Shown here piece after piece: positions 35,024 to 43,961 of a DNA stretch of 64,000 nt. The translations under genes were made by a program, and so were the position numbers. The DNA comes from Polluticoccus soli (GTDB lineage Bacteria > Bacteroidota > Bacteroidia > Chitinophagales > Chitinophagaceae). Within the stretch, counting starts at the first letter, position 1, and each line of letters starts with the position of its first letter. Under the pieces are notes generated by a model that saw only the letters and a program-made list of their open reading frames with translations, made no database searches and was not told the origin of the DNA. Location of the stretch: NCBI RefSeq assembly GCF_029269745.1, contig NZ_JARJHT010000001.1:248001-312000 (forward strand), in the 5' to 3' direction.

Positions 35024-35654
35024 TATGGAAAACACAAAGCAAATTCTGACAGCACTCAAGAAGAATCCCAACATCGCAAAAGCAAAGCTCTCCGAACTAA
35101 CCGGCATCAAAGGAATCATACTCTATAACCTTTTGAGAAGCCTCAAAACCGAGGGAAAAATCATTGAATTCTTCGATGGCACTGAAACTGTTTACGCCCT
35201 CGCTGACACGCTGGCGAAGGAGGAAAAACCTGAAGCAAAAGTTGAAAATCCTGTCGATGAACAAAAACAGGAAGCAGAAACTGAAAAGCCAAAAGTGAGC
35301 TTCGAGCTACCCGCACCCTCCAGGGACAATTCAAAGTATAAGTTCCAGGGCGAAGAATACGGTAAGGGGCCATTGGTTCGAGCAGTTATTGGTCAGTACG
35401 TCGCTGACAATCCAGGCATGACTTATAAGAAATTAAAAGAAGCGTTCCCTGACGACCTCCTCAAACGTTTTGGCATATTTCAGGATGTTGATACAGCGTT
35501 GACTATAGACCCGACCAGCAAGAGGTACTTCTTCAAAGAAGAGCATGTCATCAAACTGAAGGACAAGAAAATCGTTGTCTGCAACCAGTTCACGCTGGCC
35601 AACATCCAGCCATTCTTAGCCAAAGCCAAGGAACTTGGTTACAAAATCAAATAG
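35024..35654 (+). CDS. Winged-helix protein with C-terminal conserved domain
   Basis: A 209-residue protein from the ATG at 35024 (MENTKQILTALKKNPNIAKAK). Residues 1-60 form a winged-helix/HTH resembling MarR/ArsR-type small regulators (KLSELTGIKGIILYNLLRSLKTEGKI). A charged Glu/Lys linker follows (about 65-100). The C-terminal domain (about 110-209), GPLVRAVIGQYVADNPGMTY ... RYFFKEEHVIKLKDKKIVVCNQF ... NIQPFLAKAKELGYKIK, recalls a module found in uncharacterised Bacteroidota proteins next to nucleic-acid-binding domains. It is a candidate regulator for the palindromes just downstream. An upstream TTG/ATG extension to 34923 is considered leader. Confidence 0.6.
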
Positions 35655-35666
35655 GTCAAATGACCT
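35653..35666. promoter_or_regulatory. Palindrome AGGTCAAATGACCT
   Basis: A perfect 14-base palindrome that overlaps the stop of the winged-helix gene. The identical 14-mer occurs at 53982-53995. Confidence 0.6.
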
Positions 35667-35709
35667 TTTTCATTCCAAAACCAAGGGATCACATTAAAGA
35701 AATACGCAC

Positions 35710-35723
35710 TGTCAATCTTGACA
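35710..35723. promoter_or_regulatory. Palindrome TGTCAATCTTGACA
   Basis: TGTCAA-NN-TTGACA inverted repeat, immediately followed by TTTTTGTAAC, which resembles a -7 region. Related sites are at 54131 and 61085. Confidence 0.6.
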
Positions 35724-35956
35724 TTTTTGTAACTTAAACTGTGCTAACTTCAACATGTTTTCATAGTGATAGGGTTTATAGGGGCTGGTCTGTTCTCAGG
35801 CTGGCTTTTTCTTTTCACTTACAGCCACCACAATGCCGCTGCAGCATAGTTAATCGCTCGTTAATGGCATCAATATCCTTTGTTACACCAACTTGATTTT
35901 ACAGCTTTATGGTCTGGCCGCAAACCAGATAAACACGTCTCTCTCTAATCCCTTTA

Positions 35957-35989
35957 TAAAAAAAGCCTGGCTTATACCGGGCTTTTTTA
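35957..35989 (+). terminator. Terminator-like hairpin in non-coding region
   Basis: AAAAAAGCC-TGG ... CC-GGCTTTTTT stem with a six-base loop and a T-run. There is no upstream plus-strand gene within 300 bases, so it may end a non-coding transcript or the transcript of the winged-helix gene. Confidence 0.55.
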
Positions 35990-36033
35990 CTTCTACCTAT
36001 TCCCAACAGGAATCACGTCATTTGGCCTTTAGG

Positions 36034-36049
36034 AGGTCAACATTGACCT
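36034..36049. promoter_or_regulatory. Palindrome AGGTCAACATTGACCT
   Basis: A 16-base palindrome, identical to the site at 54001-54016. In both places a GGTCA/TGACC-type site stands a few bases upstream. Confidence 0.65.
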
Positions 36050-36940
36050 ATTTTCTCCTTTCCTAACAATCTACTACTCTATTCACGTTCCGGCAGGAAT
36101 TTGACTATCCAAAATGCAATTCCCGAACAATCAATGTTGACTCATGGAACGCTTTATCTCCATTTTACCGGCAAAATAACATCGGCTAATATGCGCTTAA
36201 GTACTTCTCTCAAGTATTTAAAAGAATATATAGTTCGGTGTTGGCTATAACTTGACCGAACGGGATATTGACAAACCCATTCAACTCATTGGCGGCAGAA
36301 GGTTGATTCTGCCAATCGTCGGATAACCCTAAATCCGGGCAACGTTCCTCAAGGCTAACGACCCGGTAGATTACAAGCATGGCCTCTTGGAAAGGCTGTT
36401 ACTTATCAGTAAAGGGGATGGTATTTCGCTGGCAGGTGAATATAGAAAAGCCTGCCATGCTTAGATTCAGGTTCCAATGGCATGTTGCCTTTTAATAGCA
36501 CATGCCACCTCCTGTCTCGAAGGGATGCGTACCATCAATCCGGCATGTCATTTCTTACATTCTTATTTATAACTGTAAGGATATTCTTAAAAGGATATAA
36601 TTGGTATTACCTCTGTAGATACTTCTTCTATCTGAATCTAATAAAGAATATAAATACGGCATAAAATAGGGATGCAAGAATAGGGCCTTGTATGCTCTGC
36701 GGAAAGATTAAAGGTCAAATGATGTGCACCATAGATTTTCCAGTGTATAGGTTGGAGAGTTCTCGTAAAACGGTCAGGCATTAACAACTGACATCACGAG
36801 AAAACGAAATCGGATGTACGACGTAACGATACATTGAACAAACTCGTTTTTGTTCCGCTGATCTTCTATCATCCATCTAACTTCGACCTAGTATTTCAAA
36901 GACGGCAAAAACAACTGAACTGAAACGTGACATGCATGGT

Positions 36941-38833
36941 TTATTCTTTAGTCAGTTTGATGCTTCTTCTTTCTCCACTTGCAGCCGTCAAGTGCAAGAT
37001 GTAATTACCGGAAGGCAGGTTAGCTGTATTGATGGATTCTTTGCTGCTGTTGATCACTCCATTGTATACCTGTTGGCCCAGCATGTTCAGTAAAGAGATC
37101 TTTGCACCCGTCTCTGCTCCCTCTATGGTAAGCAAGCCGTTCATCGGGTTGGGGTAAATGCTGATGGCACCCATCGCAAGATCGTCTATACCCACCGTGA
37201 TCACCACCTTCTGACATTTGGTGTCTGTACCACACTCAGAGTACACCGTCACGCATACCATGAACGTGTCGCTGACATTGTATGCATGCGAGGGACTCTT
37301 TGCAGTATCCATACCTCCGTCGCCGAAATTCCATTTCAGGCTGTCGTAAGAAGAAGTACCTGTGTAGGTAAAATAACCCACCTTGCCATTAGGAACAACA
37401 GCAGTAAAGTTGGCTACTGGTGGCGCAGTGCAACATTGATAACCATACTTCACTACAAAAAAATCGGTACTGCCATTGGTGAAGTAGGGTGTAGTAAGCC
37501 CTGTGGCCGTTATACTGGTAGACGTATAACCGCCAATGTACACATTGTTCTTATTATCCTTCGTCATTACAGACCCGGAATTGTAGCCTCCCGTAGCATG
37601 CAACTGGTCGAGCTTTACCAGGTTGCCTGCCGTGTCTATAATGACAAACAAAGGGTGTGTAGTACCACCAGGTGGTGATACAATACTGTCTGTTTTATAC
37701 TTTGCCTTGCCATTAAAAATACCCGACACAGCTATTTTATTACCGGTAAGCAGCTCAATATCCGCAAGGCTATTGACGCCGGTTGAGCCATTTACCTGAC
37801 GTATCCATTTAACGCTGCCATCGCTTGGATCAACCTTAGATATAGTAGATAAAGCTCCATAAGGATATGTATTAGTTACAGTCAGCCCACCGAGATCAAA
37901 AGTTTTCAAGGGATTAGCACCACCAATAACGTATAACCCCTCCTCCGCTTTGAACCGGAGGTTCGCCAGCCCTGTATAGGCTTTCAGTGAATCCAGCCAA
38001 AGTATATTGCCTGCCGGGTCGTAGGCAACCAGGTAACTCGCTGATTTGGTAGTGGAACCACCTCCCAAGGCCATCAAAGCATAAATATTGTTGTTTTGTT
38101 TATCGATCTCAACTTTCTTAACAAAAAAACCCGTGTCGGCGAGTTGTAGTTTTATTGCACTTAGCAGGTTGCCGTTTACATCGTACTTAATGTCGTAGTT
38201 ACCTGCTGTAGTAATTACTGAAGGAGCAATTTCCAATCCAGACTTTATGTAATTGTATTGATGAATATTGCCTTGGCCATCTATTGCCAAAGCTCCGGCG
38301 GCCGTGCTTGTTGAAGTAAGATTGGCAATAACATCATCCCCTACAAACTTATTCCAAGCATATTGCCCACTCGTATCGAATTTTGCTAAAAACATCGTTT
38401 GATACTGAGGGCTGAAAGTTGCGTCATAACCGATTCTTTTGCTATCGCCTATCATGAGGCCGGTTATGTATACCTTACCATTGCCATATACTATCCCTTT
38501 GGGTTGGCAACTATTTTTGGCCTCAAGCAACTTAGCAAAACGCATAGTCCCTCCGCAGGTATAGCTGGTAAACAAAATGTGTGGGATTGGATTCATGCTG
38601 GTGTTGAAAGCGCTGGCCATAAAAAAAGTATCGGCTTCGATATTATGATCGCCAACCTCAGACAAAACATAGATATTGCCGTTATCGTCCGTGCACATGT
38701 GTTTAACTTCCTCGTCCCTATTTTGTATGGCCGCACTGCTGCCACCACCTTTCACCCATTGGTATTTCTGGGCGCGCATAAAAGGCAAAAACAAAAAGCA
38801 AAAAGCAAGGGTGAGTGTAGTGTATCTGGTCAT
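36941..38833 (-). CDS. T9SS-secreted protein with PKD domain
   Basis: About 630 residues from the ATG at 38831-38833 (MTRYTTLTLAFCFLFLPFMRAQ); a start 21 bases upstream is also possible. After the signal peptide, residues 25-490 form repeated blades of beta-propeller character (DDNGNIYVLSEVGDHN, IDGQGNIHQYNYIKSG, DNKNNVYIGGYTS). Then comes a PKD domain (about 495-565; WNFGDGGMDTAKSPSHAY) and a type IX sorting domain (AISIYPNPMNGLLTIEG ... PSGNYILHLTAASGERRSIKL). It is probably a surface-attached protein of unknown ligand. It lies at the junction with the truncated ClC gene and may have entered the island by a separate recombination. Confidence 0.8.
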   Translation of the reverse strand: MTRYTTLTLAFCFLFLPFMRAQKYQWVKGGGSSAAIQNRDEEVKHMCTDDNGNIYVLSEVGDHNIEADTFFMASAFNTSMNPIPHILFTSYTCGGTMRFAKLLEAKNSCQPKGIVYGNGKVYITGLMIGDSKRIGYDATFSPQYQTMFLAKFDTSGQYAWNKFVGDDVIANLTSTSTAAGALAIDGQGNIHQYNYIKSGLEIAPSVITTAGNYDIKYDVNGNLLSAIKLQLADTGFFVKKVEIDKQNNNIYALMALGGGSTTKSASYLVAYDPAGNILWLDSLKAYTGLANLRFKAEEGLYVIGGANPLKTFDLGGLTVTNTYPYGALSTISKVDPSDGSVKWIRQVNGSTGVNSLADIELLTGNKIAVSGIFNGKAKYKTDSIVSPPGGTTHPLFVIIDTAGNLVKLDQLHATGGYNSGSVMTKDNKNNVYIGGYTSTSITATGLTTPYFTNGSTDFFVVKYGYQCCTAPPVANFTAVVPNGKVGYFTYTGTSSYDSLKWNFGDGGMDTAKSPSHAYNVSDTFMVCVTVYSECGTDTKCQKVVITVGIDDLAMGAISIYPNPMNGLLTIEGAETGAKISLLNMLGQQVYNGVINSSKESINTANLPSGNYILHLTAASGERRSIKLTKE

Positions 38834-38858
38834 AGCTGCAGTTTTAGGTATCATGAAT

Positions 38859-40247
38859 TTAATAAAAAAAACAAGGCTTCCCAATAGGGAAGCCCTGTTG
38901 CAAAACAATTAGTGACTGATGGTGAGCCTTTGGGTATGGATGGCTTTGCCGTTTTCTTCCATACGCACCAGGTACACACCGGGTATCCAGCCCGCTAGCA
39001 AGCATTAGGTAGAATATTACGCTATGCCTGTCCGTCATTTCCAGCACCAGAATTGCTGATGTAAAAGGGGTTCTAGTGACCCCTGTAAGAAACCCCACCA
39101 TTCCACTTAGAATCAGCAAATTGGCATTTGCACCGGTAAAATGAAGAATTTCCGATAGTAAACTCCCAATCGAAGCACCTGCAGAAAGTGAGGGTGCAAA
39201 AATACCTCCCGCACCGCCCACTGAAAAGGACAATACCGGTCCTAACACTCTTGCAAAACACGTTACGATACCTAGGTATTTTTCCTTTGTAAATAGTGTT
39301 TGATTAAGTAAGTCTTTGCCTGACCCAAGAATGTATATATCAAAAAAATAGGCAACAGTTGCAACGATAAGACCGACACACAGGATGAACGCAATCGACT
39401 TTGCAATAGATAACTTTCGCTTCCAATTCAATAGCATAAGGATAGAACTGCACATTAAGGCGCCTCCGATGCCTGCGATAATTGCCACGACAAAGACACC
39501 GAAAAAGATTAATGAGCCTGTTGATTTCACATCAGGGTATCCAAGAAATAAATAGGGTCCGAGCATTGCCTGAGCAGTAAGCCCTGCAATAATCACAGAA
39601 GTAAAAAGTGCCGTCCTAAAAAGACTTATGTGGACTTTAGCCAACTCTTCTATAGCGAACACAATTCCGCCTAATGGCGTATTAAAAGCCGCTGCCAGCC
39701 CCGCGGCCGCACCAGTCAATAAAAAACTTCGTTGTGAGAGTTTGGGCCAGGACTCTGGTATCCGATTACTTACAGACTTGAAAATCGAACCAGCTATTTG
39801 TATTGTCGGTCCTTCACGTCCAATAGCACCACCTCCCAAGACCATAAACATGCTGGAAATTATTTTTGTAGACGCAATTCGCAGACTCAACAATTTCGAC
39901 ACTTTATGGGAATTTTTACCCGATGATATTTCAATTGCAGCCATTACCTGGGGAATCCCGCTACCACCTGCATTGGGCTCAATTATTTTTACAAGCAGCC
40001 ATGAAATAAGGAATGCTAGTGGAGCTAAAATAAAAATTCCACTTTTATGCCATTCAAGCAGTCTGTGGAGGAATTGATCTGTTTTGTCGAAAAGAAATGT
40101 ATAGACTACAGCAACTGTACCGGTAATGCTGGCGGCTATCCAAAAAGGAATCGCTTCAAGAATATTTGCCCTTATACGAGCATTGGTGGCAACATCAAAA
40201 GTATACTTCAGCTTCTCCCGGATGGATAGCTTCAGGCGTTTTCTCAT
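38859..40247 (-). CDS. ClC-type chloride channel/antiporter, C-terminus lost at a recombination junction
   Basis: A 462-codon frame of which about 418 residues are a ClC protein. The ClC motifs are GGSGIPQ, GGGAIGREGPTIQ (with the gating Glu) and GGAGGIFAPSL; about 11 membrane helices are visible, without CBS domains. The family sequence stops at FYLMLAS; the last 44 codons read out of frame through a T9SS gene end and its terminator. The final helix, which carries the conserved Tyr near the ion path in ClC proteins, is therefore missing or replaced. Function is doubtful. The transporter would exchange chloride for protons or conduct chloride in the inner membrane, fitting its neighbours in ion and osmotic homeostasis. 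Confidence 0.8.
   Translation of the reverse strand: MRKRLKLSIREKLKYTFDVATNARIRANILEAIPFWIAASITGTVAVVYTFLFDKTDQFLHRLLEWHKSGIFILAPLAFLISWLLVKIIEPNAGGSGIPQVMAAIEISSGKNSHKVSKLLSLRIASTKIISSMFMVLGGGAIGREGPTIQIAGSIFKSVSNRIPESWPKLSQRSFLLTGAAAGLAAAFNTPLGGIVFAIEELAKVHISLFRTALFTSVIIAGLTAQAMLGPYLFLGYPDVKSTGSLIFFGVFVVAIIAGIGGALMCSSILMLLNWKRKLSIAKSIAFILCVGLIVATVAYFFDIYILGSGKDLLNQTLFTKEKYLGIVTCFARVLGPVLSFSVGGAGGIFAPSLSAGASIGSLLSEILHFTGANANLLILSGMVGFLTGVTRTPFTSAILVLEMTDRHSVIFYLMLASGLDTRCVPGAYGRKRQSHPYPKAHHQSLIVLQQGFPIGKPCFFY
38862..38899 (-). terminator. Intrinsic terminator
   Basis: Perfect stem GGCTTCCC-AATA-GGGAAGCC (38875-38894) with a run of T on the minus strand. It belongs to the T9SS gene remnant ending at 38909, not to the ClC gene. 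Confidence 0.82.
38909..38996 (-). pseudogene. 3'-end fragment of a T9SS sorting-domain gene
   Basis: In the frame one step from the ClC reading frame, the minus strand reads GWIPGVYLVRMEENGKAIHT then QRLTISH and a stop at 38909. This is the typical end of a Por sorting domain. It begins abruptly at the ClC breakpoint, so it marks a recombination junction at about 38,996. Confidence 0.75.
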
Positions 40248-40447
40248 TTTCTAATCTTCGCTTTATTTGACACAATGTATTTCTAGCTAACAGTTAATCC
40301 TGACGAACAAGCTTTGCATTATTCAACAATTATCATCGACTATGCTTTGTAACATCAAATGTCGTCCTACGGCACATCTTCAAGTTGCCGTTCATTTATT
40401 GTTACTTATCATTATATCTCTTCACCGTAACAAGTTCTGCTAAAAGT

Positions 40448-40810
40448 TCACCCTGAATAAGCTTGATTATTGTGGGACCTGGTATTCTTATAAAGTACTT
40501 TAAACTCCTCAATGCTTTCCGACGCGTTCATTAATGTAGTCACAGCAATCATTTGAGCTTGAACATACAGAAAATCACTAATCGTGCTAATTGGCGGAGG
40601 AAATGGCAAGTGCTGCAATCTGTCACTAATGGAAAGCTTTGTGTTGCCGCTTAAGGGTTTTAGAATATACTCTTCGATAATCCAACCGTAAGTTTTCCGT
40701 TTTTCAGCAAGCACAACTTCATCTGGATCATATTCCCATCCATATAGTCTGTGAACAGCCTGTAAGAATTTCTCTGTTAAAACGTCACTTTCTTTTGTTA
40801 TATTAAACAT
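40448..40810 (-). CDS. Protein of unknown function, downstream of the trehalose gene
   Basis: A 120-residue helical protein (MFNITKESDVLTEKFLQAVHRLYGWEYDPDE at the start, described by its first motif ESDVLTEKFLQAVHRL). No signal, membrane segment or known motif. It starts 11 bases after the stop of the trehalose-phosphate synthase gene on the same strand, so it is likely the second gene of that operon. The function is unknown. Confidence 0.6.
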   Translation of the reverse strand: MFNITKESDVLTEKFLQAVHRLYGWEYDPDEVVLAEKRKTYGWIIEEYILKPLSGNTKLSISDRLQHLPFPPPISTISDFLYVQAQMIAVTTLMNASESIEEFKVLYKNTRSHNNQAYSG

Positions 40811-40821
40811 AATTAAAGATA

Positions 40822-43047
40822 TTAAATGGCCAAATTTGCCAAAGCGGTACCAGATAACATTTCAAGCATTGACAATACCATATGCGGCGTGTGCAAATTG
40901 TATTTCGCATAAGATGCCTCAGATCCAACTTTAATTGTGAAAGCCCTGGAGTCGCGTGCCAAAATAGCGAACATGTCCTCGTCAGTTGTATCATCGCCGC
41001 ATGCCAAAACAAAATCGCACTTAATATTATTTAGGAGCCTTTTTACTGCCGTGCCTTTATTTATCCCTTTATTACGCACCTCAATAACTTTATGTCCTCG
41101 TATAACCTGGATATTCAGGTTGTTCGTATAATCTAATAGTTCACTAAATAATTCGGTTGCTCTCACTGTCCCTTGTTCCTCATCGGCATTTCGATAATGC
41201 CATGCGACAGAGAAATCCTTTACCTCGACAAAGGAATTAACGCAGCGTTTCGCATATGAGATCATAACGGCCTGAATTGGTTCAAGCCATTCATCACTGA
41301 TGGAAGGTTCTCGCACCCAGGTACCGCCATTCAATTTGAAGCTAGCACCATGTTCAGAAATAATATTTACAGGTAAGTCACCCAACCATTGATCTAGCGT
41401 TCTACTATCTCGCCCGCTAATGATGTTTACATCATTCCTCTTATCTGATCCTAGAGTACTCAGTATTTCTAATATGTTTTTTGTCGGTTCAGCAGCTAAT
41501 GGATGTGACTTCAATTGCATCAAAGTGCCATCGTAATCAAGCAGAAGAAGTCGCCTGGTTGCAGACTGAAAGCTACTAACAAGTTCAATTTTGGAATTGC
41601 TATCAAGGAATTTAATTTCAAAGTCATTTTGTTTATTCTTTACATTAAGCAACTGCTCAATAAAGTCAGCTGCCCAAGTTCGCACGTCATATTCGCGTAA
41701 TCTTGACTGCATGTTTGTTATTCTCCTCGACTGCTGTTCCTTACTCAATTCTAATCCCTGTTTTATTTTTTGAGCTATCTCAGCAGTATCGTTCGGATTT
41801 ATTATCAAAGAATCCGTCAGTTCTCGGGCTGCTCCAGCCATTTCGCTTAAAATCAGTACGCCGCATTTATCCTTTCTACTTGCTACAAATTCTTTTGCTA
41901 CTAGGTTCATACCATCTCTCAACGGCGTGATTAGTGCAAGGTCACAAGCTGTATATAAAGCAAGAAGTTCTGAAAAGTCCAGATTGTTGTACTGATAAAT
42001 AACAGGTTGCCAGTTAATATTGCCAATGCGGCTGTTGAGATCTCCTATGTATTCATCAATCATCTTTTTCCTTTCCGCATATTTGGAAATCGTATCCCTG
42101 GACGGCACAACAACCATAACAAATACTACTTTTTCCCTGAATTCTGGAAAATCCGACAGAAATTGCTCATAAGCGCGTAACCTACTTGATACCCCTTTTG
42201 TATAGTCCAACCTATCGACCGAAAAAATAATCTTTCGGCTTTGAAATTGTTCTTTTAAAACATTGCGACGTTCTACAATAGATTTCGCACTATACGATTC
42301 ATGAAATTTTTCAAAGTCTATACTGATGGGAAATATATCCACTTTAACAAGGCGGCTATTGTAACGTATTGTATGCATATCATTACTCAATCCGAGAATC
42401 ATTTGCACAGATTTAAGGAAATGGCCTGCGTAGTCGATGGTGTGAAACCCTATCAGATCCGCGCCAAGCATACCCTTAATTAACGCCTTTTGCCATGCTC
42501 TAGGCATTATTCTGAATATCTCAAAAGACGGAAATGGTATGTGAAGAAAAAAACCTATTGTGAGTTCAGGAAATTGTTCGCGTAACATTTCCGCCAAAGG
42601 CAATAAGTGATAGTCATGGATCCAGACGATGTCATTGGGATGCAGATGCGTGGCTAATACATCAGCAAAAGCTCTATTTGCCTGGATATACGCCTCAAAA
42701 TGCAAGTCCTTATACTCGGCGTAAGACGGAAAATAATGAAACAAAGGCCATATCATTGAATTAGAAAGGCCATTGTAGTAGCTTTCGTAAACCTTTTTGC
42801 CTATAAATACTGGTTTATAGGTATAGCCCGACTCAGGAATTTTATCTTCCAGTTTCGCCCAGGTGCCAAAGCTACATTCAGGAGCGCCTACCCATATCTT
42901 TTCGGTAACGTCAACGATGTTATTCTTGTTACCATTCAAATAACTACTAATTGCCGAAACCAATCCTCCCGACGAAACGCTAATCTGTTCGTCATTTTGA
43001 ATGTTGACTGGTAATCTGTTAGACACTATAAAAAGTCGCTTTTGCAT
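40822..43047 (-). CDS. Bifunctional trehalose-6-phosphate synthase/phosphatase
   Basis: About 741 residues from the ATG at 43045-43047 (MQKRLFIVSNRLPVN); an ATG 18 bases upstream is also possible. The N-terminal GT20 domain (about 1-465) makes trehalose-6-phosphate from UDP-glucose and glucose-6-phosphate; it shows SNRLPVN, IWIHDYHLLPLA and GMNLVAKEFVASR. The C-terminal HAD phosphatase domain (about 490-735) has LLDYDGTLM and GDDTTDEDMF and releases trehalose, an osmoprotectant. OtsA-OtsB fusions of this kind are common in Bacteroidota. It is placed between a ClC gene and an MscS remnant, both connected with osmotic stress. Confidence 0.93.
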   Translation of the reverse strand: MQKRLFIVSNRLPVNIQNDEQISVSSGGLVSAISSYLNGNKNNIVDVTEKIWVGAPECSFGTWAKLEDKIPESGYTYKPVFIGKKVYESYYNGLSNSMIWPLFHYFPSYAEYKDLHFEAYIQANRAFADVLATHLHPNDIVWIHDYHLLPLAEMLREQFPELTIGFFLHIPFPSFEIFRIMPRAWQKALIKGMLGADLIGFHTIDYAGHFLKSVQMILGLSNDMHTIRYNSRLVKVDIFPISIDFEKFHESYSAKSIVERRNVLKEQFQSRKIIFSVDRLDYTKGVSSRLRAYEQFLSDFPEFREKVVFVMVVVPSRDTISKYAERKKMIDEYIGDLNSRIGNINWQPVIYQYNNLDFSELLALYTACDLALITPLRDGMNLVAKEFVASRKDKCGVLILSEMAGAARELTDSLIINPNDTAEIAQKIKQGLELSKEQQSRRITNMQSRLREYDVRTWAADFIEQLLNVKNKQNDFEIKFLDSNSKIELVSSFQSATRRLLLLDYDGTLMQLKSHPLAAEPTKNILEILSTLGSDKRNDVNIISGRDSRTLDQWLGDLPVNIISEHGASFKLNGGTWVREPSISDEWLEPIQAVMISYAKRCVNSFVEVKDFSVAWHYRNADEEQGTVRATELFSELLDYTNNLNIQVIRGHKVIEVRNKGINKGTAVKRLLNNIKCDFVLACGDDTTDEDMFAILARDSRAFTIKVGSEASYAKYNLHTPHMVLSMLEMLSGTALANLAI

Positions 43048-43057
43048 ACTGTTGCTT

Positions 43058-43380
43058 TTATGCATCTATAAGAGATGCGGGTTTACGATGGATAACTAAT
43101 GACCACGCCGGGTACGCAAACTCGAGTTCTTCTTTTTCAAATAAAGCAGCAATGTCAAAAAGATCAATTGCTGTTGATCCATGTAGAAATTGTAATTCGA
43201 ATTTTCTACGTAATAAACAAATTCAACATCAAGGCTCGAATTGCTGAAGCCTACAAAATGTCCTCGGTCGAAGACGACATTGTTTCTTGTTTCAATTATT
43301 TGTCGCACTAAGTTCGGCAATGCCTCCAACTTGACATGCGGAGTCATAAACTACCCCAATTTCGACTGTACTATTCTAAT
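43058..43380 (-). pseudogene. MscS mechanosensitive channel, C-terminal remnant with frameshifts
   Basis: The minus-strand frame from 43347 encodes LPNLVRQIIETRNNVVFDRG then HFVGFSNSSLDVEFVYYV and YNFYMDQQQ, the cytoplasmic beta domain of MscS. After YMDQQQ the family sequence continues in another frame as IDLFDIAALFEKEELEFAYP, ending at a stop at 43058. Upstream, EIGVVYD (family E/TIGVTYDTP) is in yet another frame. The pore helices are absent. At least two frameshifts and a 5' truncation make this a dead gene. Confidence 0.78.
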
Positions 43381-43961
43381 AACCATGTTTCCAAATATTT
43401 CCCATAAATATTCTTGGGCCGTAAACAACGGCGTTAAGATTTTGCACAGTATATAATACCCGCTGAAAGTATGGCAGTATGCCTAAAAGAATACGAACGC
43501 TATATGAAATAGCAAGAAGTGTATCAGGCGACGGTATAGGTAAAACACAAAGGTAAGGAATGATTATGCAGCACCTCGGCTTTTAAGCATATTTTAATAG
43601 AATAATAACGTGATAGCAAATCGCGAGTATTACATCACGACACCTTTTCAAAGGAACCGATTTATACATGGTAAGCAATAGATAGTGCAATATCGTCGCC
43701 TAATCGTTCTCAACAATCTTCGTCTGTAATGGTAAAACAGAAAGAAGTGTCGTGCCAGAATAAGGTATCCGATGCCGTCGAGACCAGCATTGTGAATGGC
43801 GATCACACTAATAAAATTGTTAGTTATATCAATGTCATGCAGCTGATTGATTAGTGATTATTTGCTGGGGTGTTATTTTAGCCGTTCCCAAAGCAATGTT
43901 TTATTAAAAGCAATTGGCTCGCCCAGAAACAAAACACGCCACTAATTGTACTTTTGAAGCC
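43381..43961. other. Intergenic stretch without a supported gene
   Basis: No protein-like frame beyond the MscS remnant. It includes a TACTTTTG element at 43949-43956 that fits the TAnnTTTG -7 consensus but is very close to the chosen nhaA start. Confidence 0.4.

Larger units (their letters stand above)
35667..36940. other. 1.3-kb stretch without a supported gene
   Basis: No convincing coding sequence on either strand; a 60-codon frame at 36482 has no protein-like pattern. It holds palindromes at 35710-35723 and 36034-36049, a degenerate one at 36016-36026, and a terminator-like hairpin at 35957-35989 (AAAAAAGCC ... GGCTTTTTT). A short protein-like run in the frame starting at about 36250 (TERDIDKPIQLIGGRRLILP) may be a gene remnant. 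An untranslated RNA ending at the 35989 hairpin is possible. Confidence 0.5.

Noticed and set aside
36250-36330. Protein-like run TERDIDKPIQLIGGRRLILP
   Set aside because: Only about 28 codons between stops; too short to tell a gene remnant from chance.
36482-36664. A 60-codon plus-strand frame in the large non-coding gap
   Set aside because: Irregular composition, no ribosome-binding site, no domain pattern and no neighbour on the strand.
43914-43961. N-terminal extension of NhaA from a TTG start
   Set aside because: The added 16 residues are polar and unlike NhaA N-termini; an ATG at 43962 fits the family better.
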